Shown here: piece after piece, positions 1-8,572 of the stretch
How the letters are laid out: each line of letters opens with the position of its first letter
Numbering within the stretch: the first letter of the stretch is position 1
Translations under genes and position numbers: made by a program
The notes under the pieces: generated by a model
What the model saw: the letters and a program-made list of their open reading frames with translations, nothing else
Databases searched by the model: none
What the model was told of the DNA's origin: nothing
Assembly: GCF_019443085.1 (NCBI RefSeq)
Contig: NZ_JAHZIL010000005.1
Span: 1 to 64,000 of the forward strand
DNA length: 64,000 nt
Direction: 5' to 3'
Source: Marinobacter sp. F4218
Lineage (GTDB): Bacteria > Pseudomonadota > Gammaproteobacteria > Pseudomonadales > Oleiphilaceae

Positions 1-30
1 AGGTCATCGTCAGACTCCTAATACCAAAAA

Positions 31-59
31 CCCCAGCTTCCTCGAGGCTGGGGTTTTTT
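31..59 (+). terminator. Rho-independent terminator of an upstream gene
   Basis: CCCCAGC and GCTGGGG form a 7 bp stem around a nine-base loop, followed by six T. It must end a transcript that starts left of the window. The stretch from 60 to 262 holds no gene that I can support. It is AT-rich and probably contains the promoter of the cassette starting at 263, but no convincing -35/-10 pair was found. Confidence 0.85.
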
Positions 60-262
60 ATTGCCCGGAGAAAAGTTTGGCATTGGACTCAAGCACCTAT
101 TTCTTGAAGTGCCTCACAGTGACAATTCGTAAAAAAGATTAACCTTACGTAAAAGAACTGGCCAAATAACCTAAAAACTCCCAGCCAGCCTCAGAGACGC
201 TCATCAGTCATCATTTGACTACGCCGTGAATAAGAATAATGCGGCTTCAAAGGAATGAGACT

Positions 263-1462
263 ATGAGTATGAAAGCAGTTTCCTGCCTTCTGTTGCCGCT
301 CGTCAGTGCGGGAGCCGTAGCCGGTCTTCGTCCAATTTCCGACCAGCAGATGGCGGAGGTTAGGGGCCAGGCCTTCGTTTCCATTGATCGGCAATATCAC
401 CCAGGTACGAATGACAACACCGCTTATACCCGGGTCAACCTTGGGATGGGTATCGATATCCAGACCAACGTGGACACCCTTGAACTGGGGCGTTACGAGC
501 GTGATGGCGAAAAGCCCGGCACCTCCGATGTGTACATAGAGGATTTCGCCCTCGGTTATATCAACAATCAGGCCTACTACAACGTTAATCCCGATGCACC
601 CCGGCAGCGTAAGCCTGACGGCTCGGCGTACGCCGAAGGCGAAATCGTCCCCTTTTTGATACAGAACCCCTATTTTGAATTTGCCTTCGATGAGTCCAGC
701 GAAGAAATCGTAGGCTTTCGGCTGGGCTTTGGTGAGTCCATGGGCATTCTTTCCGGGAAGATCAAAACGCTCACCGGAAATGTAAACGTCGACATTATTG
801 ATCGGGGAGAGGGGCTGAGCGAAGCCAGTTCCAGTGGCAATTTTTTTGACCAGGTAATCGTCTTGTTGACGCCCCTTCTGGAAGGGGGAAGTCCGCTCTC
901 GACCAGGGCGGAGCTGGTGTACGGTGAAGAGGGCGACCCGAACATCGGAGCCCTGGACCCGGTTAGGGCCGAGTACATCGGTATTCCCGATGGTGAAAAA
1001 TTTGTACTTGAGGGGGCCAGCGGTTTCACGCGGTGGTCGGTAAAGAACCTGATTGGCTGGGGTTCCACTTCTCGAATTGAGGTCCCGGACTGCTCGTTTT
1101 TCAGTTGTGGCAGTGGCGATATTAACGTCTACGCGGAAGATTGCCTGGTGCTTGGTATCGACTCCTGCTTCGATCTGGATATCTACAACAGCTTCCCCAT
1201 CGGACAAGTCGGCGAAGTTGACGGGGAACGGAGGATTACCGGGCCCGCCGATGGGGCATTTATTTCTTTTCAGACCAGGGATCTCGATTGGCTCAAGGAC
1301 GTCAGCAAAACCGACCTGTCCCAGGAGGATTTCATGCGCGCGACCTCCGGCGCCTTTTTCAATATTCCAAACGGGGCCACAGAGGTAAACCTGAGCGAAG
1401 CACTTTACGGTACCCAGCGCCATCGAACCGAGTATATCGACCGTGGAAAAGGTCTTTTCTGA
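263..1462 (+). CDS. Exported protein of unknown function, first gene of a four-gene cassette
   Basis: The start at 263 is chosen over an in-frame ATG at 239 because AAGGAA lies just upstream and the reading then opens directly into a signal peptide. The product is 399 residues. Residues 1-21 look like a Sec signal peptide, and the mature part begins with LRPISDQQMAEVRGQ (22-36), a motif recurring in the next three genes. The rest is acidic, rich in Gly, Asp and short beta-strand-like segments, with a few cysteines (for example CSFFSC and a later pair), and no transmembrane helix. The post-signal motif recalls DUF6160/FilA-type proteins of Acinetobacter and relatives; this is from memory and is not a functional call. 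The gap to the next gene is 10 bases, so an operon is likely. Periplasmic, outer-membrane or surface location is inferred. Confidence 0.75.
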   Translation: MSMKAVSCLLLPLVSAGAVAGLRPISDQQMAEVRGQAFVSIDRQYHPGTNDNTAYTRVNLGMGIDIQTNVDTLELGRYERDGEKPGTSDVYIEDFALGYINNQAYYNVNPDAPRQRKPDGSAYAEGEIVPFLIQNPYFEFAFDESSEEIVGFRLGFGESMGILSGKIKTLTGNVNVDIIDRGEGLSEASSSGNFFDQVIVLLTPLLEGGSPLSTRAELVYGEEGDPNIGALDPVRAEYIGIPDGEKFVLEGASGFTRWSVKNLIGWGSTSRIEVPDCSFFSCGSGDINVYAEDCLVLGIDSCFDLDIYNSFPIGQVGEVDGERRITGPADGAFISFQTRDLDWLKDVSKTDLSQEDFMRATSGAFFNIPNGATEVNLSEALYGTQRHRTEYIDRGKGLF

Positions 1463-1472
1463 GGAAGGCGTC

Positions 1473-2552
1473 ATGACGAAAACCGCGATGGCATCCGTCC
1501 GGGGCTGTGCCGTTTTCCTGCTGGTGATGGCTGCGACGGTATCGGGCTCGCTGCCGGCTCGTGCTGAGCTTAAGGGGCTTTCGGAAAATGAAATGTCCAA
1601 TGTCGGCGGCGCCGGGATCGGGTTTGTCCTGGAAAACTTCAAGTTCTCCCATGGTACGGATAAGCCCGACGCCAGCAGTAACCAGGCGCGTATTTTCCGC
1701 ATCGGTGGCATCCGGAGCACCGATGGGCGGGAGGTCGATATAACGGTTAATCACCTCTATATCTCCGGCGCCGGCAGTGACTACGGCGAAAACCTGAGTC
1801 CCGTGAATCTTGGGCGCTTGGTCAACCCATGGAGCATCGATATCGTCGATGGCAATACGATCGGAGTTGCGAACAAGGCCGTAGTTGAATTCGCCGCTCC
1901 GGGCATGGTCGCGGCATCCCAGGGATACGACTGCATGAACGGCAGCGCAGTGGCTGGCAGCGGCGCCTGCTCCAGTCGCCCGGCCAGCGCCGATTATATC
2001 GGGGAGCGACCTGATATTGGCCTGCAGATGAATGTTGCGGTTGGTGAGGACCGCTCCGCCAATATCAATGTCCATGCGAAGACCGCGGTCTTCGATGGAA
2101 GTTTCCTGCGCTTGTGGGGGGATAACGAACGCCGCCAGATGGTCGGGCAATTCAGGCTCAATTTTTATTCACCCGAGCTCTCCATAAATGCCTGTTCCCA
2201 GGATGGCAGCTCTTGCGGATCGCGCATTCTGATGACTGATTTTGCCCTGCAGCTGGCCATCGGCAATCAGTTCCAACCGGTTTTCTTTGATGTGGATGGC
2301 GCGGGTAATTTCCTGGTGGACGTGGCCTCGATCCGTCCGCCCGCAGCGGGAGAGATCGCGGCCAATGGGCTTAGAAACAGCAGCAACACCGAAAGCTGGG
2401 ATTTCTACGAAGCCTACTACACCAATCCGGAATACCGGAGTGATCTGAACATCGGGAATTTCAGTGTCGGTACCCGGGACTTCGGGTCCGCCCGGGTTCA
2501 GGGCATGCTCATTCAACACCTGAACATTCGAACCAGGGATCTGGCGCAATGA
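1473..2552 (+). CDS. Exported protein of unknown function, second gene of the cassette
   Basis: The start at 1473 has GAGGAAGG upstream; an earlier in-frame ATG at 1443 lies inside the preceding gene and would spoil the signal peptide. The product is 359 residues. A signal peptide with a hydrophobic core near residues 12-24 ends near PARA (28-31). It is followed by LKGLSENEMSNVGGAG (33-48), the same motif as in the neighbours but with GGA in place of GQ. The body is beta-rich and contains several Cys, including CSQDGSSC. There is no catalytic motif that I recognise. The stop overlaps the next start by ATGA, indicating translational coupling. Function unknown. Confidence 0.75.
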   Translation: MTKTAMASVRGCAVFLLVMAATVSGSLPARAELKGLSENEMSNVGGAGIGFVLENFKFSHGTDKPDASSNQARIFRIGGIRSTDGREVDITVNHLYISGAGSDYGENLSPVNLGRLVNPWSIDIVDGNTIGVANKAVVEFAAPGMVAASQGYDCMNGSAVAGSGACSSRPASADYIGERPDIGLQMNVAVGEDRSANINVHAKTAVFDGSFLRLWGDNERRQMVGQFRLNFYSPELSINACSQDGSSCGSRILMTDFALQLAIGNQFQPVFFDVDGAGNFLVDVASIRPPAAGEIAANGLRNSSNTESWDFYEAYYTNPEYRSDLNIGNFSVGTRDFGSARVQGMLIQHLNIRTRDLAQ

Positions 2553-3100
2553 CTGCCCGAAAATGGACAGTCCGGGCGTGCTCATTGTTGCCACTCATGA
2601 TGGGGTTTCCGGTTTCTGCCGAGATGTCCCGTATGGGAGACGAGGCCATGTCCCGGGTTGCTGGCCAGAGCGGCATCTACCTATCCGGTGATATCAGTAT
2701 CAATGAGGCGGGTGGCCCGTTGGAAACCAGCTACTTTGGACGCTGCGACGATGCAGGGAAAAAATGCGGGGCCCGGTTTGCCTACCGGTTAAAGGAAAAC
2801 GGCGGTTGGATGGTGCTGGATGATATTCGGGGGACCTTTGCTTTTGAGGGCCTGACACTGCGGATACGAACAGTCGATTCCGGGTTTGGAGGGGATGGCG
2901 AACTGTTCAATCGTGACGTGCTCGAGCTGGGGCTTCCGAATACCGTCCGTTTTAACGACGCTCGATTCAAGATCGCTGCCAGTAGTACGGCTCGTCCGAC
3001 CGAGCCGGGCTTTCAGCAGACCGACATGTTCTCGGTAGAAATGCAGGGTGAGGTCGTCATGGAAGGCAATCTGCTGGTCTTCCCAACCGGGAGCCCATAG
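2549..3100 (+). CDS. Exported protein of unknown function, third and smallest gene of the cassette
   Basis: 183 residues; the ATG overlaps the previous stop by four bases. A signal peptide (about residues 1-24, ending PVSA) is followed by MSRMGDEAMSRVAGQSG (26-42), the cassette motif. The rest is a short beta-rich domain with one Cys pair (CDDAGKKC). It looks like a reduced version of its neighbours and may be a partner subunit of the larger ones. No known function can be assigned from the sequence. Confidence 0.72.
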   Translation: MTARKWTVRACSLLPLMMGFPVSAEMSRMGDEAMSRVAGQSGIYLSGDISINEAGGPLETSYFGRCDDAGKKCGARFAYRLKENGGWMVLDDIRGTFAFEGLTLRIRTVDSGFGGDGELFNRDVLELGLPNTVRFNDARFKIAASSTARPTEPGFQQTDMFSVEMQGEVVMEGNLLVFPTGSP

Positions 3101-3121
3101 TCGCGGGCTGTGAGGATGGTT

Positions 3122-5524
3122 ATGACAAAGAGAAGCCGATATGTGGCGGCAGTCACGATCAGCACAATTGCGTTCTGCGGTGGGTTGGCGTCGGAGGCTT
3201 CGGCCGAGTTGAAGCGTCTCGACGATTCCGCAATGGCCGGTATCAGCGGCCAGCGCGGCTTGACGATGGAGCTGGGGTTAGGATTGTCGGCGAATCGGAT
3301 CTCCTTTGTTGATGACGGCAATGGCATCAATCTCGAAGGTTTTCGGGTGGGGTCTGCAGTTGATCCAGCGGGGCAGGCGTATCATCTGGTGGTGATTGAT
3401 ATCGGTGCCGATGCCTCCCTTAATCTGGATTACCTGGTGGAAGACCGCCGCATTGAATTCGGAGATGTCCGCCTGGCCGGGGCGCCCGGTGTAAGCATGG
3501 GTGGTGTGTTCTTCGACCATTCCCTCCGGGGCACATTGAGTATACGGCCGGGCGGTGCAGTGGGTGGGGCCGGGTACACCTTTGACTCTGCTTACACCAT
3601 GACCGGTGGACGGCTCGGCTATCGGACGAACGGCAACGAAGTTTTTCTCGATGATGTCAGCATTGATATCGAAGCCCTGGGCGTCACGCTGAATGTGGCG
3701 GGCGATACCCTGCAACTCAATGCGCCGAGGGTAGCGGCTGACTGGACCGTTGGTGCCATCCGGTACAGTAATAACCCCCGGAATCACGGCGTGAGTGTGG
3801 ACGTTTCGTCGGGGCAGCCCCTGCCGTCGTTCGGCGGATTGAGCGGTGACTACGAGTTGTCCTCCTCTACAGGAATCACAGCCGGTGGCCGCAATGGTGA
3901 AGGTTTGCGTATCGATAACGAAACCACCATCCACAGCGCCGCGTTTCGGTATCACGATGACGGTAACACCCTGGCATTCCGGGACATCACCGGTGGCTAT
4001 GTCATCGATGACTTTCGGCTTGATGTGTCCACCGACGACCAGGGCCGCGCGGCCCTGGCCTTCACCGTAGACTCGATAGATGGTCAGTTTTCCGTGGGTG
4101 CGATCGAAATGGGTGGCAATGGGAAAAGCATGGGGGCCGTGAACGTAAGTTTTCTGTTCGAAGACCAGTCGTTCGGCGGGCGCACCTATACCAACGCCCT
4201 GTATCTGCAAGGCGGTGGCCATGCGGATGCCGGTCCCCAGGGTCTGCGTCTCGCGGCGGAGTGGAGCTTGCGCCTGGCTGATCTCAGTTACACGGAAAAT
4301 GGCAATCGGGTGATCTTCAGTGGTCTGCAATCGTGGGGGCAGGGCGATGTCACGGTTAACGTGACTCGGGAGGAAGTTCGCAACGGTACCCGGTTCTATG
4401 ATGGGCTCCGTGTGGGGTTCGAGGGAATCCGGGCTGGATACCTGATCAACGGGTTGCGGGTCGGGAATGACGATGCGCCACTGCAGGGTGGTACTGAGTT
4501 GTTGCTCGCGCTTGGATTCTATCCGTCTTATGAGTTCGAGCTCGATGGTCACATGACCCTGGGCCCCGGGGGTGCCACCGGGGAGGGCCTGACGATCAAT
4601 TCCGATATCAGGATTAGCAATGGCAAAGCCGCAATTATTGCCGCACCTTACGATGAAGGAAGTGGTGAAATCGGTCAGAAAGGGCTCTGGATTGGAGAGC
4701 TTGAATACGATGGTCACGTCCGTGACATGACCCTGGATCTGACGGAGGACGGGCTGGTCATTGGCAAAGGCGAGACCTGGAGCACCATGGATATCGGGAA
4801 CCTGAGACTCGGTGATAAGTCCACCGGTCAGAGCTTCGGTCGCTTTGTCTTGCAGAAATACGAAACCGGGAGCAGCATGACTATTATCCCGGGTGGGGCG
4901 GGATTGGTCTGTGCCGGCGGGGCCGGCAGTGACGAGACTTCGTGTCTGGCTTCAGGCGGCTTTTGGGAGAATCGTGGGGACGAGGGGATCACAATCCAGT
5001 TGAAGCAGGTCCTCGCCCGGGCCGCCAGCGATAGCAGGAAGAACGCCCTGACCTGGGAAACCAACCGCGACAAAGATGGCAGTGACAACCCAGTGAACGG
5101 AACCGGTACCCGCCTGATTATTGACGATATCCACACCAGTGACGGAGGAGATTACGACGGCGATGGAGTCGATGATAATACTTTCGGGGTCCGTACTGAT
5201 CTGTCGGCAGATATCTATCAGACCAGGGTCGTCAAGAAGGCTACGGGGGCGGATTCGTTGGGTGTGGTTGGTGCCCGGGGCGACGAGAAGGTCATGGATG
5301 CGGCCGCACCTGAGGGCTATCGCTATGTCTCCGAGCCAACTGCGGCCGACCGTTCCGACCGTCCCCTCGGCTTTGCGGTACAGGCCCGGAGCCGGTTCAA
5401 GGAGTTGTCGATCAGCACTATTGATCTGGTCCATCCGGGCGGGGGAGCACAGACGGCGGTTTACGGGGTCAAGATGCAGAACTTTGATATAAAAGCTAAC
5501 CTGACAGCCACGCCTATTCCGTGA
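3122..5524 (+). CDS. Large exported repeat protein of unknown function, fourth gene of the cassette
   Basis: 800 residues when started at ATG 3122, which has GAGG six bases upstream; GTG 3110 and ATG 3116 are alternatives in the same frame. A signal peptide (to about residue 28, ending EASA) is followed by LKRLDDSAMAGISGQRG (30-46), the cassette motif. The body shows degenerate repeats of about 110-115 residues, with units near 146, 256, 372 and 484. Each runs roughly as G-x-G-L-x-I, a strand, Y-x-x-x-G-N-x-x-x-F, then more strands. Near residues 676-686 is DYDGDGVDDN, which resembles a calcium-binding DxDxDG loop. The fold is probably an elongated beta structure. No terminator was recognised between this gene and birA. 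Confidence 0.75.
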   Translation: MTKRSRYVAAVTISTIAFCGGLASEASAELKRLDDSAMAGISGQRGLTMELGLGLSANRISFVDDGNGINLEGFRVGSAVDPAGQAYHLVVIDIGADASLNLDYLVEDRRIEFGDVRLAGAPGVSMGGVFFDHSLRGTLSIRPGGAVGGAGYTFDSAYTMTGGRLGYRTNGNEVFLDDVSIDIEALGVTLNVAGDTLQLNAPRVAADWTVGAIRYSNNPRNHGVSVDVSSGQPLPSFGGLSGDYELSSSTGITAGGRNGEGLRIDNETTIHSAAFRYHDDGNTLAFRDITGGYVIDDFRLDVSTDDQGRAALAFTVDSIDGQFSVGAIEMGGNGKSMGAVNVSFLFEDQSFGGRTYTNALYLQGGGHADAGPQGLRLAAEWSLRLADLSYTENGNRVIFSGLQSWGQGDVTVNVTREEVRNGTRFYDGLRVGFEGIRAGYLINGLRVGNDDAPLQGGTELLLALGFYPSYEFELDGHMTLGPGGATGEGLTINSDIRISNGKAAIIAAPYDEGSGEIGQKGLWIGELEYDGHVRDMTLDLTEDGLVIGKGETWSTMDIGNLRLGDKSTGQSFGRFVLQKYETGSSMTIIPGGAGLVCAGGAGSDETSCLASGGFWENRGDEGITIQLKQVLARAASDSRKNALTWETNRDKDGSDNPVNGTGTRLIIDDIHTSDGGDYDGDGVDDNTFGVRTDLSADIYQTRVVKKATGADSLGVVGARGDEKVMDAAAPEGYRYVSEPTAADRSDRPLGFAVQARSRFKELSISTIDLVHPGGGAQTAVYGVKMQNFDIKANLTATPIP

Positions 5525-5629
5525 GGGTTTTAGTGGTCGGTCGCACAGACGTGGGTCGCCAGTTTTGTCTTTTGCGCTCTCCTGTTGTTTAATCCGGCGT
5601 TACTCACTCTCCTGGCCGGAAAATCTCTG

Positions 5630-6595
5630 ATGAAATCCAAGGCACTGATTACCCTACTGAGCGATGGCGAAGTTCACTCCGGAGAATCTCTCGCGGGTCA
5701 GCTCGGCGTGAGCCGAACAGCGGTCTGGAAGCAGATCCGGCGGGCGATGGACGAGGGCTTCAAGATTGACACCATACGCGGTCGCGGGTACCAGCTGATA
5801 TCTGTAGTTGACCTGCTGCAGCATGACGTCATTCTGAGTGTCGTGGACCAGCCTCATCGACCGGATCTGAACCTCGCGATTCTGGAGGAGGTGGACTCGA
5901 CCAACGCCGAAGTCGTTCGCCAGGTGGGCCGGGGTATCAGCGGCATTCCGGTAGCCATCGCCGAGTGTCAGACCGAAGGGCGGGGTCGCCGGGGACGAAC
6001 GTGGAGCAGTCCCCGTGGGCAGAACCTGTACATGAGCATGGGGCTTACCTTTCACGGTGGGTTCTCGGTTCTTGATGGTTTGAGCCTGGTTCTCGGGGTA
6101 GCTGTTGCCAATGCCCTCGAGGGGCTGGGGGCATCCGACATTGGTCTCAAATGGCCGAACGATATTTTTCTGCCCCAAGGCAAGTTGGGGGGAATTCTGG
6201 TGGAGCTGCAAGGGGAGTTGCAGGAAGGGGTTGTCCAGGTGATAGCCGGCATTGGTATCAACGTTCATATGTCGGAAGTCGAAGGTGTCAACCAGCCCTG
6301 GAGCAGTCTGGCTCGGGCATACCCCGCGGTTGACTGGTCCCGGAGCGAGATCGCCGGTTCGATCATCAACGCTGTTCTCGACGCAGCCCATTTGTTCTCG
6401 GACGTTGGCTTTCGGGATTTTCGCGAGCCCTGGCAGCGCCGGGACATTTTTCAGGGGCGGCCACTGGAGGCGAAAGGAGGAAGTGTTCGGGGAACCGGGC
6501 TCGGTATTGATGAGTCTGGCAATTACCTGTTGCGAACGGACGAAGGCGTCGTCCCGGTGCGGGCGGGCGAGATAAGTTTGAGGATGGCGCCATGA
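5630..6595 (+). CDS. birA: Bifunctional biotin ligase / biotin operon repressor BirA
   Basis: 321 residues from ATG 5630; an upstream TTG in frame at 5585 would add 15 unlikely residues. An N-terminal winged helix-turn-helix (about 1-60, including LGVSRTAVWKQI) precedes the ligase domain. That domain carries GRGRRGRTW (117-125), the biotinyl-AMP loop, and KWPNDIF near 174, which contains the active-site lysine. The enzyme makes biotinyl-5'-AMP and transfers biotin to the acetyl-CoA carboxylase carrier protein. The DNA-binding domain indicates that it also represses biotin genes, as in E. coli. The Shine-Dalgarno match is weak. The stop overlaps the coaX start by ATGA. Confidence 0.93.
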   Translation: MKSKALITLLSDGEVHSGESLAGQLGVSRTAVWKQIRRAMDEGFKIDTIRGRGYQLISVVDLLQHDVILSVVDQPHRPDLNLAILEEVDSTNAEVVRQVGRGISGIPVAIAECQTEGRGRRGRTWSSPRGQNLYMSMGLTFHGGFSVLDGLSLVLGVAVANALEGLGASDIGLKWPNDIFLPQGKLGGILVELQGELQEGVVQVIAGIGINVHMSEVEGVNQPWSSLARAYPAVDWSRSEIAGSIINAVLDAAHLFSDVGFRDFREPWQRRDIFQGRPLEAKGGSVRGTGLGIDESGNYLLRTDEGVVPVRAGEISLRMAP

Positions 6596-7326
6596 AGCTG
6601 TTGATCGATGCCGGAAACTCCAGGTTGAAGTGGCGCCTGGATCAGGATGGCCGGATTCTGGAGCAGGGGGTTGGTACCCTTGACGACGCGGATCCGCTTC
6701 CGGGGCTTTCCATTGATGCAAGAAACCTCACCGGTGTGGCTGTCTCGACGGTCGCGTCCGAGGAGAGGCGTCTGAATTTGATGGAACAGCTGTCCGCGCG
6801 GACCGCCGCCCCAATCCGATTTTACTGGGCCGAGACCCGTCGCGGCGGGCTTGTTAATGCCTACGCCGACCCTCGAATGATGGGGGCAGATCGTTGGCAC
6901 GCAATGTATGGGGCGTGGCGCTCAATCAACGCCGGCTTTGTTGTAGTGGATGCCGGGAGTGCGGTGACCGTGGATTATGTGGCCCCTTCGGGCCAACACC
7001 TTGGAGGGTTTATTCTACCGGGTCTGCATATGATGCTTCGTAGCCTCAAGAGTGATGCCGCACGAATCGGTTTCGATCCGGACCAGGTCCTGGATACCCG
7101 CCCGGGTAAATCTACCGGCGAGTGTGTGAATCATGGTCTGGCCTGGCTGTCGGCGGCCGTAGTGGATCAGATACATAAGGATGCGCAGGCCTTTGGTCTG
7201 GACCGCATCGTTGTTACCGGGGGCGATGCTGATCGGCTTCTGGGTCTCGGGCTGTCCGCGGCCAATCGGCCGCAACTGGTTCTTGACGGGCTTGCGTTGA
7301 TCGACAATGAGGATCAGGCGCAATGA
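6592..7326 (+). CDS. coaX: Type III pantothenate kinase
   Basis: 244 residues. It phosphorylates pantothenate in the first committed step of coenzyme A synthesis. Family marks are the N-terminal phosphate-binding stretch LLIDAGNSRLKW, GADRW (98-102) and VVDAGSAVTVDYV (118-130). The last has GSA where many family members have GTA. This ASKHA-fold type is unrelated to CoaA. It is translationally coupled by ATGA overlaps both to birA and to the following SPOR gene; birA-coaX adjacency is common in gammaproteobacteria. Confidence 0.93.
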   Translation: MKLLIDAGNSRLKWRLDQDGRILEQGVGTLDDADPLPGLSIDARNLTGVAVSTVASEERRLNLMEQLSARTAAPIRFYWAETRRGGLVNAYADPRMMGADRWHAMYGAWRSINAGFVVVDAGSAVTVDYVAPSGQHLGGFILPGLHMMLRSLKSDAARIGFDPDQVLDTRPGKSTGECVNHGLAWLSAAVVDQIHKDAQAFGLDRIVVTGGDADRLLGLGLSAANRPQLVLDGLALIDNEDQAQ

Positions 7327-8114
7327 AGTGGCTGGCTTTCCTTCTGTTAATTCTGAACCTGTTGGTATGGCATTTCGCCGGTACCCTTCAGGGGCCCGCA
7401 AATTCGGCGTCTGGTGCCGCCGGGAACCTGCCTCGTGTTGCCAGTCTGAAATCTACGGAGGAGGCAGCGTCGAAACCCTCGGATCCTGAAGTGCCGGACG
7501 TGGAACCTCCGGCTCCGGAAGATGCCCCTGCCGGGGACGACGGTTCCGAAGTCGCGGTGGGTGCCGCACAGCCTGGTCAGAATAACGAACAGGAGGCGGT
7601 GGTCGCGGAACCGGCTGCTGTTCCGCCAGACTGTGTCCGAATGGGGTGGTTTGGTTCCCTGAATGCGGCTCGCGCCCTGGTGGCTAACCAGCCTCTTGCT
7701 GACCAGGTTGATGTGACCGTCGAGGAGGTGGAGCGGGAGCTGACCCCGTACCACTGGGTCATTATCCCGCCCCAACCCAGAGCGGTAGCCTTGAAACAGT
7801 TCCGGGACATTCAGCGTCAGGGCATAGATTCGTATCTGGTCACGGAGGGCGAGAACCGGAACGCGATCTCTCTCGGCCTGTTTGAGTCGCGGGAAGCAGC
7901 AATATCCGTGCTGGAAGAAAAAAAGCGCCAGAATTTTAATGCGGTACTGGCCAACTTCCCCCGAAATCAGATAAGCTACGCGCTCGTTTTTGAGGCTGAG
8001 CCAGGGCTTGCTAAAGAGCTGGTTGAGGCGGTGAAAGCGGATTACGGGGGCAATTTCGATTTCGTCGAAATCAACCCTTGTGAGGGTGTTGCAACGCCCC
8101 CAAAAAATCCGTAG
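7323..8114 (+). CDS. Membrane-anchored SPOR-domain protein
   Basis: 263 residues. One N-terminal transmembrane segment (about 4-20) is followed by a low-complexity Pro/Glu/Ala linker (about 50-95). The C-terminal half resembles a SPOR domain, including a region reading IDSYLVTEGENRNAISLGLF. SPOR domains bind denuded septal peptidoglycan, so a role at the cell envelope or division site is likely but inferred. It is the third gene of the birA-coaX operon. Its stop codon TAG (8112-8114) lies inside the -10 element of the candidate tRNA promoter described at 8089. Confidence 0.8.
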   Translation: MKWLAFLLLILNLLVWHFAGTLQGPANSASGAAGNLPRVASLKSTEEAASKPSDPEVPDVEPPAPEDAPAGDDGSEVAVGAAQPGQNNEQEAVVAEPAAVPPDCVRMGWFGSLNAARALVANQPLADQVDVTVEEVERELTPYHWVIIPPQPRAVALKQFRDIQRQGIDSYLVTEGENRNAISLGLFESREAAISVLEEKKRQNFNAVLANFPRNQISYALVFEAEPGLAKELVEAVKADYGGNFDFVEINPCEGVATPPKNP

Positions 8115-8117
8115 TAT
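8089..8117 (+). promoter_or_regulatory. Candidate promoter of the tRNA-tuf operon
   Basis: TTGCAA (8089-8094), a 17-base spacer and TAGTAT (8112-8117), followed by a GC-rich discriminator (ACCGCCCTCGC), as expected for a stringently controlled stable-RNA promoter. It overlaps the end of the upstream SPOR gene. The start site would fall near 8124, about 20 bases before the first tRNA. Confidence 0.7.
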
Positions 8118-8145
8118 ACCGCCCTCGCTGACGAGGCGATTGTGA

Positions 8146-8221
8146 GCTGGCGTAGCTCAGTTGGTAGAGCAGCTGACTTGTAATCAGCAGGTCGGGGGTT
8201 CGATTCCGTCCGCCAGCTCCA
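8146..8221 (+). tRNA. tRNA-Thr (anticodon TGT)
   Basis: A 76-base cloverleaf. GCTGGCG pairs with CGCCAGC, the anticodon loop is CTTGTAA, the T arm contains GGTTCGATTCC, and CCA is encoded. It is the first of four tRNAs before tuf, the same block as thrU-tyrU-glyT-thrT-tufB in E. coli. Confidence 0.97.
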
Positions 8222-8261
8222 CTTTTTTGTTTTGACGGTTTCGTGTTAACGGGATCGACTC

Positions 8262-8346
8262 GGAGGGGTTCCCGAGTGGCCAAAGGGATCAGACTGTAAA
8301 TCTGACGGCATCGCCTTCGCAGGTTCGAATCCTGCCCCCTCCACCA
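8262..8346 (+). tRNA. tRNA-Tyr (anticodon GTA)
   Basis: 85 bases with a long variable arm, as expected of a class II tRNA. GGAGGGG pairs with CCCCTCC, the anticodon loop carries GTA, and CCA is encoded. Confidence 0.97.
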
Positions 8347-8356
8347 CTAATTGCTC

Positions 8357-8431
<75 letters not shown>

Positions 8432-8445
8432 ATTTAGCAAGCAAT

Positions 8446-8521
8446 GCTCATGTAGCTCAGTTGGTAGAGCACACCCTTGGTAAGGGTGAGGTCGGCGGTT
8501 CAAATCCGCCCATGAGCTCCA
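8446..8521 (+). tRNA. tRNA-Thr (anticodon GGT)
   Basis: 76 bases. GCTCATG pairs with CATGAGC, the anticodon loop is TTGGTAA, and CCA is encoded. It lies about 50 bases upstream of the first tuf gene and is presumably co-transcribed with it. Confidence 0.97.
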
Positions 8522-8572
8522 TTATTAATCCGGTCAACGTTATGATCCAGGTTGATTAGGGAGATTGGTCGA

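Noticed and set aside
8071..8283. Short frame with GGRNRTPDLLITSQLLYQLS
   Set aside because: This is the well-known spurious peptide produced by reading a tRNA gene in antisense; it overlaps tRNA-Thr.
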